From contig NZ_JAFCKW010000027.1 in assembly GCF_018129965.1 (NCBI RefSeq), positions 1-64,000 on the forward strand: DNA of 64,000 nt. The letters run 5' to 3'. The notes beneath the pieces are model-generated. The model ran no database searches. It was not told where the DNA came from and worked only from the letters and a program-made list of their open reading frames with translations. The stretch's first letter is position 1. The number at the start of each line of letters is the position of its first letter. Of this stretch, positions 8,417-17,988 are shown piece by piece. The position numbers and the translations under genes were made by a program. This DNA is from Bradyrhizobium diazoefficiens. GTDB taxonomy: Bacteria > Pseudomonadota > Alphaproteobacteria > Rhizobiales > Xanthobacteraceae.

Positions 8417-8563
8417 TCAGGTCTTGACGCGCTCTTCGCCATCCTGCGGCACCCGGTCCGGCGCGGCAGGCGGAAAGATGCTGTCATAGATCGCACGTGC
8501 CTCGCGAATGAGGCGAGCCCGCTCCAGCTCGGCTTTCGGGACAAATCGGACGACGTCGCTCAC
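8417..8563 (-). CDS. Tiny conserved-looking protein (48 residues)
   Basis: A GTG start at 8563 is preceded by GGAGAG. The product begins MSDVVRFVPKAELERARL, continues with IREARAIYDSIFPP and ends with an acidic EERVKT tail. The charged helical body and clean codon usage suggest a real cytosolic protein. I recall similarly short proteins starting this way in Bradyrhizobium, but no function is known. It lies between a hypothetical gene and tRNA-Cys. Confidence 0.6.
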   Translation of the reverse strand: MSDVVRFVPKAELERARLIREARAIYDSIFPPAAPDRVPQDGEERVKT

Positions 8564-8745
8564 ATGCTCTCCAGCGCTCGATTGACCAGGACTTCGCAGA
8601 TGCGAAGTCTGTGCCAGTGGGACTGAATCGAATGTTTCCGCGAGCCTCCGGGCAAACCCGGGTATGGACCGTGGCGCAACGCGCGTGACGCGGCGACAGA
8701 GTCAGCGCCGGAGCTAAATTGTAATGAAATTTCAGAAGGTTGTGA

Positions 8746-8819
8746 TGGAGGCCACGTCGGGACTCGAACCCGAGTAAACGGTTTTGCAGACCGGCGCGTA
8801 ACCACTCCGCCACGTGGCC
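8746..8819 (-). tRNA. tRNA-Cys (anticodon GCA)
   Basis: Read on the minus strand, GGCCACG pairs with CGTGGCC as the acceptor stem, followed by discriminator T and an encoded CCA. The anticodon loop reads CTGCAAA, giving GCA. The T arm GGGTTCGAGTCCC is intact. U73 and GCA are the expected identity elements for cysteine tRNA. Confidence 0.97.
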
Positions 8820-8948
8820 CCTTGGGCGGGACCAATATAGGGCTTCACGCGCTTAGGCAACCGCCTTCGTCCCGCCTTGCACGCCCTGTGTCACGGCTTC
8901 AAGACCAATGCCGAACACCCAAAAGCTCGGGCCGATCCGCCCGGCCGA

Positions 8949-9701
8949 TCACTTTCCTGTTTTCTCGAGATATTGACTCAGAATCTCGTCCGTGGTGCCG
9001 GCGGCGACGAGCCGCCCCTGCTGCAGCAGGATGGCGCGGTTGCAGGTGTTCTTGATCAGATCGATATCGTGCGAGGCGAGCACCAGGATGCCGGCGCGCG
9101 CCACGATCTGGTCGAGCCGCTCCCGCGCCTTTTTCCGGAACTGCTGGTCGCCGACACCGATCCACTCGTCGAGCAGCACGATCTCGCCCTCGATAGCGGT
9201 CGCGACCGCGAAGATCAGGCGCAACATCATGCCGCTGGAATAGGTCCGCAGCGGTAGGTCGAGCCGGTCGCCGAGCTCGGTGAACTCGGCGATGGCCGCA
9301 CGCCGCGCGTCGATCTCGGAGCGCCGCGCGCCGATCACGAGCCCGCGCCGCATGATGTTCTCGTAGCCGGTCGCTTCCTCGTCGATACCGGCCGACAGAT
9401 CGAACAGCGAGAGGCAGCGGCCAAGCACGTCCACGCTGCCAGCGGTCGGATGGTAGATGCCGGCGAGAACCCGCAGCAAGGTGGTCTTGCCGGCACCATT
9501 GCCGCCGATGATGGCGAGGCGATCGCCCGCGCGAATGTCGAGGCTGATGTCGTTCAGGGCGGAGACGATATGCGGGACCGCCGGTTTCCGCCGGAGCGTC
9601 ACCGCGTTGACGAACCGGCTGCGCAGCGAGCGGTCGCGGAACGACAGCATGGGAAACGTCACCGAGACGTTGCGCAGGACGACGCTGGCAATTGGACTCA
9701 T
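8949..9701 (-). CDS. ABC-2 polysaccharide/polyol exporter, ATP-binding protein (Wzt/KpsT-like)
   Basis: From the ATG at 9701 (GAGG upstream) the 250-residue protein has Walker A GGNGAGKTT near residue 60, a degenerate signature YSSGMMLR, Walker B EIVLLDEWIGVGD and the H-loop ASHD. The GVGD after Walker B and the SSGM signature are typical of O-antigen, capsule and teichoic-acid exporters. It lacks the C-terminal carbohydrate-binding domain found in some Wzt proteins. The permease gene lies 7 bases upstream. No glycosyltransferase genes adjoin, so the exported glycan cannot be named. Confidence 0.9.
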   Translation of the reverse strand: MSPIASVVLRNVSVTFPMLSFRDRSLRSRFVNAVTLRRKPAVPHIVSALNDISLDIRAGDRLAIIGGNGAGKTTLLRVLAGIYHPTAGSVDVLGRCLSLFDLSAGIDEEATGYENIMRRGLVIGARRSEIDARRAAIAEFTELGDRLDLPLRTYSSGMMLRLIFAVATAIEGEIVLLDEWIGVGDQQFRKKARERLDQIVARAGILVLASHDIDLIKNTCNRAILLQQGRLVAAGTTDEILSQYLEKTGK

Positions 9702-9708
9702 GGGCGCC

Positions 9709-10506
9709 TCACAGCCAATACGCCACACGATGGCGATATCGCGCATAGCAGCCGATGCCGATGGCGGCCACGACCGCCGCATAGACCAGTCCGAGCAGCC
9801 ATTGCGCAGGATCCGTGGGCTGCGACAACAGCGGCCTGCGCACGAGGTCGATCAGGGTCGCGAACGGGTTGATGCGGACCAGCCAGTGAAACGCGGTGCC
9901 GCGTACGGCGTCCTCGTTCCAGATGATCGGCGTCAGGAAGAAGATGAATTGCAGGCCGCTGACGATGGCCGAACCGATGTCGCGAAAACGCGCGCAGAGC
10001 ATGCCGAGCGCGACCGAGGCGCCGAGCAGCGTAATGAGCAGGATCGCAAGGCCGGGCACGGCGAGCAACATGGTCCAGTGCAGCGGCCATGGCAGCACGA
10101 TATAGAGCAGGACCACGATCACCAGATGATGCGCCAGGATGAGCACGTTGCGCGCGATCATCTGCAGCACATGCACGATCAGCGGCGCCGGTACCGCTTT
10201 GATCAGGTGACCGGAGGTCACGAAAATGCTGGAGCCCTCCTGCAGCGTCGTTGCGATCAGGGTCCAGACGACCAAACCGATCGCGAAGAGCGGCAGGAAG
10301 CCCGCAATATCCTGCTTGAACAGGGTCGCATAGACGCTCCCCACACTGACGATTGTCGCGCCCAAGGTCAGTGTAATCCAGAGCGGACCGATCACGGTGC
10401 GCCGGTAGCGCAGCGAAATGTCCATCACGGCCAGCGTGCCCCAACGATCGGGCCGCGTCACCTGTGCAAGGATTTCCTCTGTTGCGAGCTGAATTCGACT
10501 TCCCAT
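9709..10506 (-). CDS. ABC-2 polysaccharide exporter, permease (Wzm/KpsM-like)
   Basis: From ATG 10506 (GGAAG upstream) this 265-residue protein has about six membrane segments. The N-terminal DISLRYRRTVIGPLW motif is characteristic of ABC-2 polysaccharide exporter permeases, and FFLTPIIW and INPFATLIDLVRRPLL are also family motifs. A TTG-initiated extension of 22 residues is possible. It forms the membrane half of a two-gene exporter with the downstream ATPase. The substrate would be an undecaprenyl-linked or lipid-linked glycan. Confidence 0.9.
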   Translation of the reverse strand: MGSRIQLATEEILAQVTRPDRWGTLAVMDISLRYRRTVIGPLWITLTLGATIVSVGSVYATLFKQDIAGFLPLFAIGLVVWTLIATTLQEGSSIFVTSGHLIKAVPAPLIVHVLQMIARNVLILAHHLVIVVLLYIVLPWPLHWTMLLAVPGLAILLITLLGASVALGMLCARFRDIGSAIVSGLQFIFFLTPIIWNEDAVRGTAFHWLVRINPFATLIDLVRRPLLSQPTDPAQWLLGLVYAAVVAAIGIGCYARYRHRVAYWL

Positions 10507-10615
10507 TCCGCTTCCGGCATTCAGATACAAAGTAAGGATAGCAGATCCCGCCTGGACTGGCCCATTCGCCAACCGATGGCGGGGGCCACCCCCGTACGGT
10601 CAATATCAACAAGGG

Positions 10616-11359
10616 TTAGGCTCGTTTGCCCCGCCGCACACCGCGCCGGCGGTCTTTGACCACCGGCTTTGGAGCCAGTTCCGGCATGTCCGCCTGTACC
10701 TCGCGATAACGCGCCAGCATCCGCTCGAAGCTCGCATTGAGCGTCTGCGCGATGTCGGGGCGCTTCTCGAGACTGGCCAGGATGGTCGCCGCCGCCTCGA
10801 TGGTCGAAAGCCCATCCTTGCGCGGTTCCTTGCGCAGGCGTCCGTAGCGCGACGGATGCGCCGGGTTGAGGATGACGCGCTGGCATTTCAGCATCCATGG
10901 ATTGCGCCACCACAGCGCCTTGGCCTGGCTCCAGGTGCCGTCGAGCAGCACCACGCCTTCGAGCTTGCCGAGCAGCGCACGCTGGTTCTCCGCAACCTCG
11001 CCCTTGCGGGTGAGCGCCACGACCTCTCCTTCGGCCTCGAGGTCGGCGGCGCGTGCCGAGCCCAAATAGAGCACAGCCCAATGCGAGGCGTTCTCGACCG
11101 GTTGTGCCAGCGCCTTGGACAGGCTCGGCCAGGACAGACCGACCCGCACCGTCGCCCTGGCAAAATGTTTCGCCAGCAGCCGCGCTGTGCCGAGCGCCCT
11201 GTCCTGCTCCTGCGGATGCTGCAGGATCAGCAGCCCAAGGCGGTTCTTCTCGATCGGGATGACACTGTCGCAGATACACAGCGGCATCGGCTTCTGGCAG
11301 TGCGGGCACTCGGGGATCGGCTCGGGCGCCGCGGCGGCGGTGGCTGGGGGATTGGGCAT
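10616..11359 (-). CDS. tapT: DTW-domain protein, probable tRNA-uridine aminocarboxypropyltransferase
   Basis: The 247-residue product contains the hallmarks of the DTW family (TapT/YfiP and DTWD1/2): a zinc-like cluster CPHCQKPMPLCIC near the N terminus, LQHPQEQDRALGTARL, the DGTW signature and LNPAHPSRYGRLRKEP. TapT makes acp3U at position 47 of tRNA using S-adenosylmethionine. The C-terminal tail is very basic (KDRRRGVRRGKRA), which would suit RNA binding. ATG 11359 is used; a GTG 16 codons upstream is open but has no ribosome-binding site. Confidence 0.88.
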   Translation of the reverse strand: MPNPPATAAAAPEPIPECPHCQKPMPLCICDSVIPIEKNRLGLLILQHPQEQDRALGTARLLAKHFARATVRVGLSWPSLSKALAQPVENASHWAVLYLGSARAADLEAEGEVVALTRKGEVAENQRALLGKLEGVVLLDGTWSQAKALWWRNPWMLKCQRVILNPAHPSRYGRLRKEPRKDGLSTIEAAATILASLEKRPDIAQTLNASFERMLARYREVQADMPELAPKPVVKDRRRGVRRGKRA

Positions 11360-11698
11360 GAGCGCCGCTATACGCTTTGCACGGCGGTTCAACAACCCGG
11401 CAGGCACAACTCGCGCACCCGCCCCTTCAGCTACAGCAGTCTCCGCCGATAGGCCGACGGAATCCTCGCTCTGCTTGGCGCTTCGTCCGGCGCCAAAGTC
11501 CGGTACGACAGACGCCGCAAGACGGACGATCCGTACCCAGATTGCGCATTTGCGGAACCGACTCGTCCGACATGCAAAAGGCGCGACCCTATGAGGCCAC
11601 TCTGTAGCGACCTTTGTTGACAGAAATGAGAATATTTAGCGGCTGGGCGCCGGTGAATGTTACAGCCATAACATTCCGATGCTCGCGGATCACCCTGC
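11360..11698. other. Gene-free interval between the efflux operon and tapT
   Basis: About 340 bases lie downstream of the minus-strand efflux operon and upstream of tapT. No coding frame with a good start or ribosome-binding site is seen. It presumably carries the tapT promoter; no clear terminator hairpin with a T run was found. Confidence 0.4.
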
Positions 11699-14600
11699 TC
11701 ATTCCGCCGGTGCCGCGACCGGACGCGGCTCGGACCGTCGGCGCAGGCGATCGATCAGCAGGTAGATCACCGGTGTCGTGTACAGCGTCAGGATCTGCGA
11801 GACGAACAGGCCGCCGATGATGGTGATGCCGAGCGGACGGCGCAGTTCCGTGCCGGGGCCGGTTGCGATCACCAGCGGAAGGCCGGCGAACAGAGCCGCC
11901 ATGGTCGTCATCAGGATCGGCCGGAAGCGGGCCTGGCAGGCCTCGAAGATCGCCTCCGCCGAGGACAGGCCGCGCTGACGCTCCGCATCGAGCGCGAAGT
12001 CCACCATCATGATTCCGTTCTTCTTGACGATGCCGATCAGCAGGATGATGCCGACGAAAGCGATCACCGTCAGCGGCGTGTTGGTGATCTGCAAGGCGAG
12101 CAGCGCGCCGAGGCCTGCCGAAGGCAGCGTCGAGATGATCGTGAGCGGATGGGCGAGGCTCTCATAGAGCACGCCGAGCACGATATACATCGCAACGAGC
12201 GCGCCGAGGATCAGCAGCGGCTGGCGTCCGCTGGTCCTGGCGAAATCGCCGGCATTGCCGTCGAAGCTGCCGCGGATACCCTCGGGCATGTGCAGTTCCT
12301 CGACCGCGCGCTGGACGTTCTGCGTCGCAGCCTGAAGCGGCACGTCCGGCAGCAGGTTGAACGACACCGTGGTCGAGGGGAACGACTGCGAGTGGTAAAC
12401 CGCAAGCGCCGCGAGGCCGCGCGTCGCGTGCACCACGGCCGACAGCGGCACCTGCGCGTCGCCCGCGCCGGCGACATAGATGCGGTCGAGATTGGAGGGA
12501 TCGACCTGGAATTTCGGGTCGATCTCCAGCACCGTCATATACTGGTTGCGCTGGGTATAGATGATCGAAATCTGACGCTGCGAGAACGCGTTGTTCAATG
12601 CGTTGTCGATGTCCTGGACGCGGACGCCGAGCGCGGAGGCCTTCTGGCGGTCGATCGCAAGCGTGAGTTGAAGCCCGCCGGGGTCACGGTCGCTGGAGAT
12701 GTCGGTGATGCCCTCGACGCTCTCCATGCGCTTGGCCACGATCGGGGCCCATTTCTGCAGCAGGCCAAGGTCGGTGCTGGACAGCGTGTACTGGTAATCA
12801 GAATCGCTCTGCCGTCCGCCGGCGCGCACGTCCTGCGCCGCGAACATGAAGAGGCGAATACCGGGCACCGGGAACAACGCACGGCGCAGGCGGTCGATCA
12901 CGACCTGGGTCGCGACGTGATCACGCTCCTCCGGCGGCTTCAGGCTGATGAACATGGTGCCGCGGTTCGAGGTCGCGCCACCCGGGCCCCCGCCTCCGCT
13001 GCCGACGGTCGAGCCGATGCCGGCCACGGCCGGATCCTGCATCACGATGTCGGCGAGCCGTTGCTGCAGGCTCAGCATGGACTGGAACGAGATGTCGGCC
13101 GAGGCGCGCGTCGCTCCGATGACGAAGCCGGAATCGTCGGTCGGGAAATAGCCCTTGGGGACCTTGATGTAGAGCATCACGGTGAGCCCGATGGTGGCGA
13201 AGAACACCAGCAGCGTCAGCAGCGGAAATTCCAGCGCAGCGCTCAGGGTGCGGGCATAGAAGGCGACGATGCGCGACAACGAGCCTTCGATGATGCGGTC
13301 GAACAGCGTGGCCGTGCCGCAGGTGGTCTGCCGGATGTAATGGGCGCAGATCATCGGCGTCACCGTCAGCGACACCACGGTGGAGACCACGATCGCGAAA
13401 GTAAGCGTCAGCGAGAACTCGCGCAGCAGCCGGCCGACGATGCCGTCCATGAAGATCAGCGGCGTGAAGGCCGCGATCAGCGACAGGCTGATCGAGATCA
13501 CGGTGAATCCGATCTGCCGCGCGCCCTCCAGCGCCGCCTGGAGCGGCCGCATGCCGTGCTCGAGATTGCGGTACATGTTCTCGATCATGACGATGGCGTC
13601 GTCGACCACGAAACCGACCGAGATCGCCAGTGCCATCAGCGACAGATTGTCGATCGAGAAGCCCGCGACCCACATGCCGGCACAGGTGCCGGCCAGCGCC
13701 AGCGGCACCGAGATGCCTGCGGCGATCGTCGGCGTGCCCCGCCGCAGGAACACGAAGACGACGACCATCACCAGGACGGCCGTCGCGAACAGGGTCCACT
13801 GCATGTCGAGCACGCTGGCGCGGATCGTGCTGGTGCGGTCGACCAGGGTGGAGACATCGACGCCGGCCGGAATCCATTGCTTCAGGTCGGGGATCAGCGC
13901 CTTGACCCTGTCCACGGTGTCGATGACGTTGGCGTCGCCCTGCTTGGTGATCTGGATCAGCACCGCCGGCTGCTTGTTGAACCAGGCGATGGAGCGGGCA
14001 TTGCGGACGCCATCCTCGATTTCGGCAACGTCGGACAGCCGCAGAAAACTGCCATTCGCGCTCTTGATGACGATGTCGCGAAACTCTTTCGCCGTCCGCA
14101 TCTGCCTGTTCAGCGACAGCGTCTCGCTCTGGCGCTCGCCGTTGAAGATTCCGACCGGGCCGAGCGGGTTGGCGTTGACGATGGCGGTCCGCACATCGTC
14201 GGTTGAAATGCCCGCGTTCGACAGCGCGACCGGATTGAGCTGGATCCGCACCGCCGGCTGGTCGGCGCCGCTCACCGTGACATCGCCGACGCCAGGGACC
14301 TGCGAGATGCGCTGGGCCAGCACGGTATCTGCGACGTCGTAGATGTCGCTTGCGGACAGCGTCTTCGAGGTCAGCGCCAGCACGAAGACGGGCGCGCCGG
14401 CCGAATTGGCCTTGCGGAAGCGCGGCAGCGCGGGCAGGTCGCTCGGCAGGTCGACCAGCGAGGCATTGATCGCCGCCTGCACGTCGCGCGCGGCCTTGTC
14501 GATGTTACGGCCGATGTCGAACTGGAGCTGGATGTTGGTCGTCCCCAGCGATGAGGTCGACGTGATCTGGTTGATGCCGGAAATTTCGCCCAGCCTCCGC

Positions 14601-14806
14601 TCCAGAGGCGAGGCCACCGTCGCGGCCATCACGGAGGGATCGGCGCCCGGGCGGCTCGCGGAGACGAAGATGGCGGGGAAGTCGACGTTCGGGACCGAGG
14701 CCACGGGCAGGAACTCGTAGGCCACGGCACCCAGCAGGAACAACCCGATCGACAGCAGCGTGGTCGCCACCGGCCTGCGGATGAACGGCTCCGAGATCGA
14801 TGCCAT
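11699..14806 (-). CDS. mdtC: RND multidrug efflux permease, MdtC-type
   Basis: The 1035-residue inner-membrane proton antiporter belongs to the HAE-RND family and matches its usual length. The N terminus SISEPFIRRPVATTLL, the TM4 proton-relay motif VGFVVDDAIVMIENMYRN and the C-terminal GIVKKNGIMMVDFAL loop are visible. The ATG at 14806 overlaps the upstream pump gene's stop by one base (TGATG), so the two are translationally coupled. With the upstream paralogue it should form the mixed MdtB2C trimer. The open frame extends 141 codons upstream, but that part is only the shifted frame of the preceding gene. Confidence 0.95.
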   Translation of the reverse strand: MASISEPFIRRPVATTLLSIGLFLLGAVAYEFLPVASVPNVDFPAIFVSASRPGADPSVMAATVASPLERRLGEISGINQITSTSSLGTTNIQLQFDIGRNIDKAARDVQAAINASLVDLPSDLPALPRFRKANSAGAPVFVLALTSKTLSASDIYDVADTVLAQRISQVPGVGDVTVSGADQPAVRIQLNPVALSNAGISTDDVRTAIVNANPLGPVGIFNGERQSETLSLNRQMRTAKEFRDIVIKSANGSFLRLSDVAEIEDGVRNARSIAWFNKQPAVLIQITKQGDANVIDTVDRVKALIPDLKQWIPAGVDVSTLVDRTSTIRASVLDMQWTLFATAVLVMVVVFVFLRRGTPTIAAGISVPLALAGTCAGMWVAGFSIDNLSLMALAISVGFVVDDAIVMIENMYRNLEHGMRPLQAALEGARQIGFTVISISLSLIAAFTPLIFMDGIVGRLLREFSLTLTFAIVVSTVVSLTVTPMICAHYIRQTTCGTATLFDRIIEGSLSRIVAFYARTLSAALEFPLLTLLVFFATIGLTVMLYIKVPKGYFPTDDSGFVIGATRASADISFQSMLSLQQRLADIVMQDPAVAGIGSTVGSGGGGPGGATSNRGTMFISLKPPEERDHVATQVVIDRLRRALFPVPGIRLFMFAAQDVRAGGRQSDSDYQYTLSSTDLGLLQKWAPIVAKRMESVEGITDISSDRDPGGLQLTLAIDRQKASALGVRVQDIDNALNNAFSQRQISIIYTQRNQYMTVLEIDPKFQVDPSNLDRIYVAGAGDAQVPLSAVVHATRGLAALAVYHSQSFPSTTVSFNLLPDVPLQAATQNVQRAVEELHMPEGIRGSFDGNAGDFARTSGRQPLLILGALVAMYIVLGVLYESLAHPLTIISTLPSAGLGALLALQITNTPLTVIAFVGIILLIGIVKKNGIMMVDFALDAERQRGLSSAEAIFEACQARFRPILMTTMAALFAGLPLVIATGPGTELRRPLGITIIGGLFVSQILTLYTTPVIYLLIDRLRRRSEPRPVAAPAE

Positions 14807-17800
14807 CACTGCATCCCCTCGGTGGCGCCGGCCACCGGCGGACCGCCGGGCTCGACCGGCGGCATCGCGCGTTCGAGGCGGCGGTTGATGCGGTCCAGAG
14901 CAAGGTAGATCACGGGTGTCGTGTAGAGCGTCAGCAACTGGCTCAGCAGCAGGCCGCCGATGATGGAGATGCCGAGCGGGAAGCGGAGTTCGGCGCCGGT
15001 GCCGCTCTCGATGGCGAGCGGCAGCGCGCCGAACAGCGCGGCCAGCGTCGTCATCATGATCGGGCGGAAGCGCAGCAGGCACGCCTGCACGATCGCATCC
15101 TGCGGCGACATGCCCTGCCCGCGCTCGGCTTCCAGCGCGAAGTCGATCATCATGATCGCGTTCTTCTTCACAATGCCCATCAGCAGGACGATGCCGATCA
15201 GGCCGATCACCGAGAGGTCCTGCCCGCACAGCATGAGTGCCAGGATGGCGCCGACGCCGGCCGAGGGCAGCGTCGAGAGGATCGTGATCGGATGGATGTA
15301 GCTCTCATAGAGCACGCCGAGCACGATGTAGATCGTGATCACCGCGGCGAGCAGGAGCCAGGGCTGTCCTGCGAGCGCCTTGGCGAATTCGGCAGCGTCG
15401 CCGGAATAGACGCCGACGATGCTGTTGGGCATTCCGATCCGGGTCTCGATCGTCTTGACCGCCTGGACGGCGTCGCCGAGCGCCGCGCCCGGCGCGAGGT
15501 TGAAGCTGAGCGAGATCGCCGGGAATTGCGCCTGGTGCGAGATCGCCAGCGGCGCCGTCGTGCGCTTCAGCGTCGCCACGGCCGACAGCGGCACCTGCGC
15601 GTTCGGCGCGCCGGCGGTGGCGCTCGCACCGCCGGGCAGATAGAGCTTCGACAGGATCGAGGGATCGCGCTGATACATCGGCAGCGCCTCCAGCACCACG
15701 CGATACTGGTTGGCCTGGCCATAGATGGTCGAGATCTGCCGCTGCGCGAAGGCGTCATTCAGCGTGTCGGTGATGGCCTGCAGGCTGACGCCAAGCTGGC
15801 CCGCACGGGTGCGGTCGACATCGAGCTGCGCCCGCAGGCCGCCCTCCTGGGCTTCCGAAGACACGTCGCGGAACAGGGGATCGTGCCGCATCTCCGCCAC
15901 CAGCTTGCGGGCCCATTCCGAGACGAGCCCTGCATCGGTGCCGGTGAGCGTGTACTGGTATTGCGAGCGGCTCGACTGGGTCGAGATCTGCACGTCCTGC
16001 ACCGGCTGGAAATAGACGGTCATCCCGGGAATGCCGGATACCCTCTCCTTCAGCCGGATCACGACGGCGCTGACATCGTCGCGCCGTTCGCCGCGCGGCT
16101 TCAGCGACATCACGAGACGTCCGACATTGGTGGTCGGATTGACCGAGCCTGCGCCGATCACCGAGACCACGCCGGTGACATCGGAATCGGCCTTGATGGC
16201 GTCGGCAATTTCGGTCTGCCGCTTCTGCATCTCCGCGAACGAGACGTCGGGGCCCGCCTCCGTTACGGCCGTGATCGAGGCGGTGTCCTGCAGCGGCAGA
16301 AAGCCCTTGGGCGCGACGACGTAGAGGACGAGGGTTGCGACCAGCGTGGCGAACGTCACGAGCAGCGTGGCGCGCTGGCGCTCCAGCACCCACAGGAGCG
16401 TCCGGTGATAGAATTCGACCGTGCGGTCGATGAATCGGCTGACCGCAGCCAGACCCGGCACGGCGAACTCCTCATGCGCGTGCTTGAGCAGCCGCGAGCA
16501 CATCATCGGCGTCAGCGTCAGCGAGACCACGGCGGAGGTCACGACCGCGATGGTCAACGTCAGCGCGAATTCCCGGAACATGCGGCCGACGAGGCCCGAC
16601 ATGAACAGCAGCGGGATGAAGACCGCGATCAGCGACACCGTCAGCGAGATCACGGTGAAGCCGATCTCGCTGGCGCCCTTCAGCGAGGCCGTCATCGCAC
16701 TGTCGCCATTCTCCATGTGGCGGACGATGTTCTCGATCATCACGATGGCGTCGTCGACCACGAAACCGGTGCCGATGGTGAGCGCCATCAGCGACAGGTT
16801 GTCGAGGCTGAACCCCGCGAAATACATGATGCCGAAACTGGTGATCAGCGACAGCGGCAGCGCTACGCCCGCGATCAGCGTGGCCCTCAGCGAGCGCAGG
16901 AACAGCAGCACCACCAGCGTCACCAGCACGACGCTGAGGACCAGCGTGAACTGGACGTCGTGGACCGAGGCGCGGATGGTGACGGTGCGGTCGGAGACGA
17001 TGGTGAGGTTCACGCCGGCCGGGATCGCGCGCTGGACCTTGGGGATCTCGGCACGGATCTGGCTGACGACGTCGATGACATTGGCGCCGGGCTGACGCTG
17101 GATATCGATAATGACGGCCGGCGTGCCCTGGTACCAGCCGCCGGTGCGGTCGTTCTCGAGGCCGTCGACGATCTGCGCGACGTCGGCGATGGTGACCGGC
17201 GATCCGTTGCGGTACGCGATGATGATCGGCTTGTAGGCGTCGGCGGCGGCGATCTGGTCGTTGGCCGCGATGATGTAGGCCTGCTGCGCGCCGTCGAGCG
17301 AGCCCTTCGGCCCGGACACATTGGCATTGGCGATCGCAGTGCGAAGATCCTCCATCGCGATGCCGTAGGCCGCTAATCGCGCGAGATCGGCCTGGATGCG
17401 CACGGCCGGCTTCAGCCCGCCGAGCACGGAGACGCGCCCCACCCCGGAGATCTGGCTCAGCCGCTGCGCCAGCAGCGTGTCAGCGATGTCGCTCATCGCC
17501 CGCAGCGAGATCGTGTCCGAGCGAAGCGCCAGCGTCATCACCGGCGCGTCGGCCGGGTTCACCTTGGCGTAGGTCGGTGGATAAGGCAGCGTCTTCGGCA
17601 GGACGCCGGCGGCGGCATTGATCGCGGCTTGCACGTCCTGGGTCGCACCATCGATGTCGCGGTTGAGGTCGAACTGGAGCGAGATCTGGCTGACGCCGAA
17701 CGAACTCGTCGAATTCATTGCCGACAGCGACGGGATCTGCCCGAGCTGCCGCTCCAGCGGCGCGGTGATCAGCGATGCGATCACGTCGGGGCTCGCGCCC

Positions 17801-17955
17801 GGAAGCTGCGTCGTCACCTGCACGGTCGGGAAGTCGACCTGCGGCAGCGCCGAGACCGGCAGCGAGAAATAGCCCAGCAGCCCGCCGATCAGAAGCGCAA
17901 TGCCGAGCAGCGAGGTCGCGATCGGGCGGCGGATGAAGGGTTCGGAGACGCCCAT
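14806..17955 (-). CDS. mdtB: RND multidrug efflux permease, MdtB-type
   Basis: The 1049-residue HAE-RND pump subunit starts MGVSEPFIRRPIATSLL and carries the double-aspartate relay TGFVVDDAIVMIENIVRH and the GIVKKNAIMMIDFALEAERG loop. It is clearly homologous to, but diverged from, the next gene, as expected for an MdtB/MdtC pair rather than a recent duplication. It lies 33 bases after the membrane-fusion-protein gene. No dedicated two-component regulator (BaeSR) adjoins. Confidence 0.95.
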   Translation of the reverse strand: MGVSEPFIRRPIATSLLGIALLIGGLLGYFSLPVSALPQVDFPTVQVTTQLPGASPDVIASLITAPLERQLGQIPSLSAMNSTSSFGVSQISLQFDLNRDIDGATQDVQAAINAAAGVLPKTLPYPPTYAKVNPADAPVMTLALRSDTISLRAMSDIADTLLAQRLSQISGVGRVSVLGGLKPAVRIQADLARLAAYGIAMEDLRTAIANANVSGPKGSLDGAQQAYIIAANDQIAAADAYKPIIIAYRNGSPVTIADVAQIVDGLENDRTGGWYQGTPAVIIDIQRQPGANVIDVVSQIRAEIPKVQRAIPAGVNLTIVSDRTVTIRASVHDVQFTLVLSVVLVTLVVLLFLRSLRATLIAGVALPLSLITSFGIMYFAGFSLDNLSLMALTIGTGFVVDDAIVMIENIVRHMENGDSAMTASLKGASEIGFTVISLTVSLIAVFIPLLFMSGLVGRMFREFALTLTIAVVTSAVVSLTLTPMMCSRLLKHAHEEFAVPGLAAVSRFIDRTVEFYHRTLLWVLERQRATLLVTFATLVATLVLYVVAPKGFLPLQDTASITAVTEAGPDVSFAEMQKRQTEIADAIKADSDVTGVVSVIGAGSVNPTTNVGRLVMSLKPRGERRDDVSAVVIRLKERVSGIPGMTVYFQPVQDVQISTQSSRSQYQYTLTGTDAGLVSEWARKLVAEMRHDPLFRDVSSEAQEGGLRAQLDVDRTRAGQLGVSLQAITDTLNDAFAQRQISTIYGQANQYRVVLEALPMYQRDPSILSKLYLPGGASATAGAPNAQVPLSAVATLKRTTAPLAISHQAQFPAISLSFNLAPGAALGDAVQAVKTIETRIGMPNSIVGVYSGDAAEFAKALAGQPWLLLAAVITIYIVLGVLYESYIHPITILSTLPSAGVGAILALMLCGQDLSVIGLIGIVLLMGIVKKNAIMMIDFALEAERGQGMSPQDAIVQACLLRFRPIMMTTLAALFGALPLAIESGTGAELRFPLGISIIGGLLLSQLLTLYTTPVIYLALDRINRRLERAMPPVEPGGPPVAGATEGMQ

Positions 17956-17988
17956 GGGATGCTGCCGCTCAGGCGGCCATTGTCGGGA

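Noticed and set aside
14807..15229. N-terminal extension of 141 residues on the MdtC protein
   Set aside because: It is the shifted frame of the end of mdtB, and the family N terminus starts at ATG 14806 with translational coupling.
12149..17376. Plus-strand open frames of 685 and 858 codons
   Set aside because: Both lie opposite the two RND pump genes and read as low-complexity Arg/His/Asp/Gln text; they are shadows of GC-rich codon usage.
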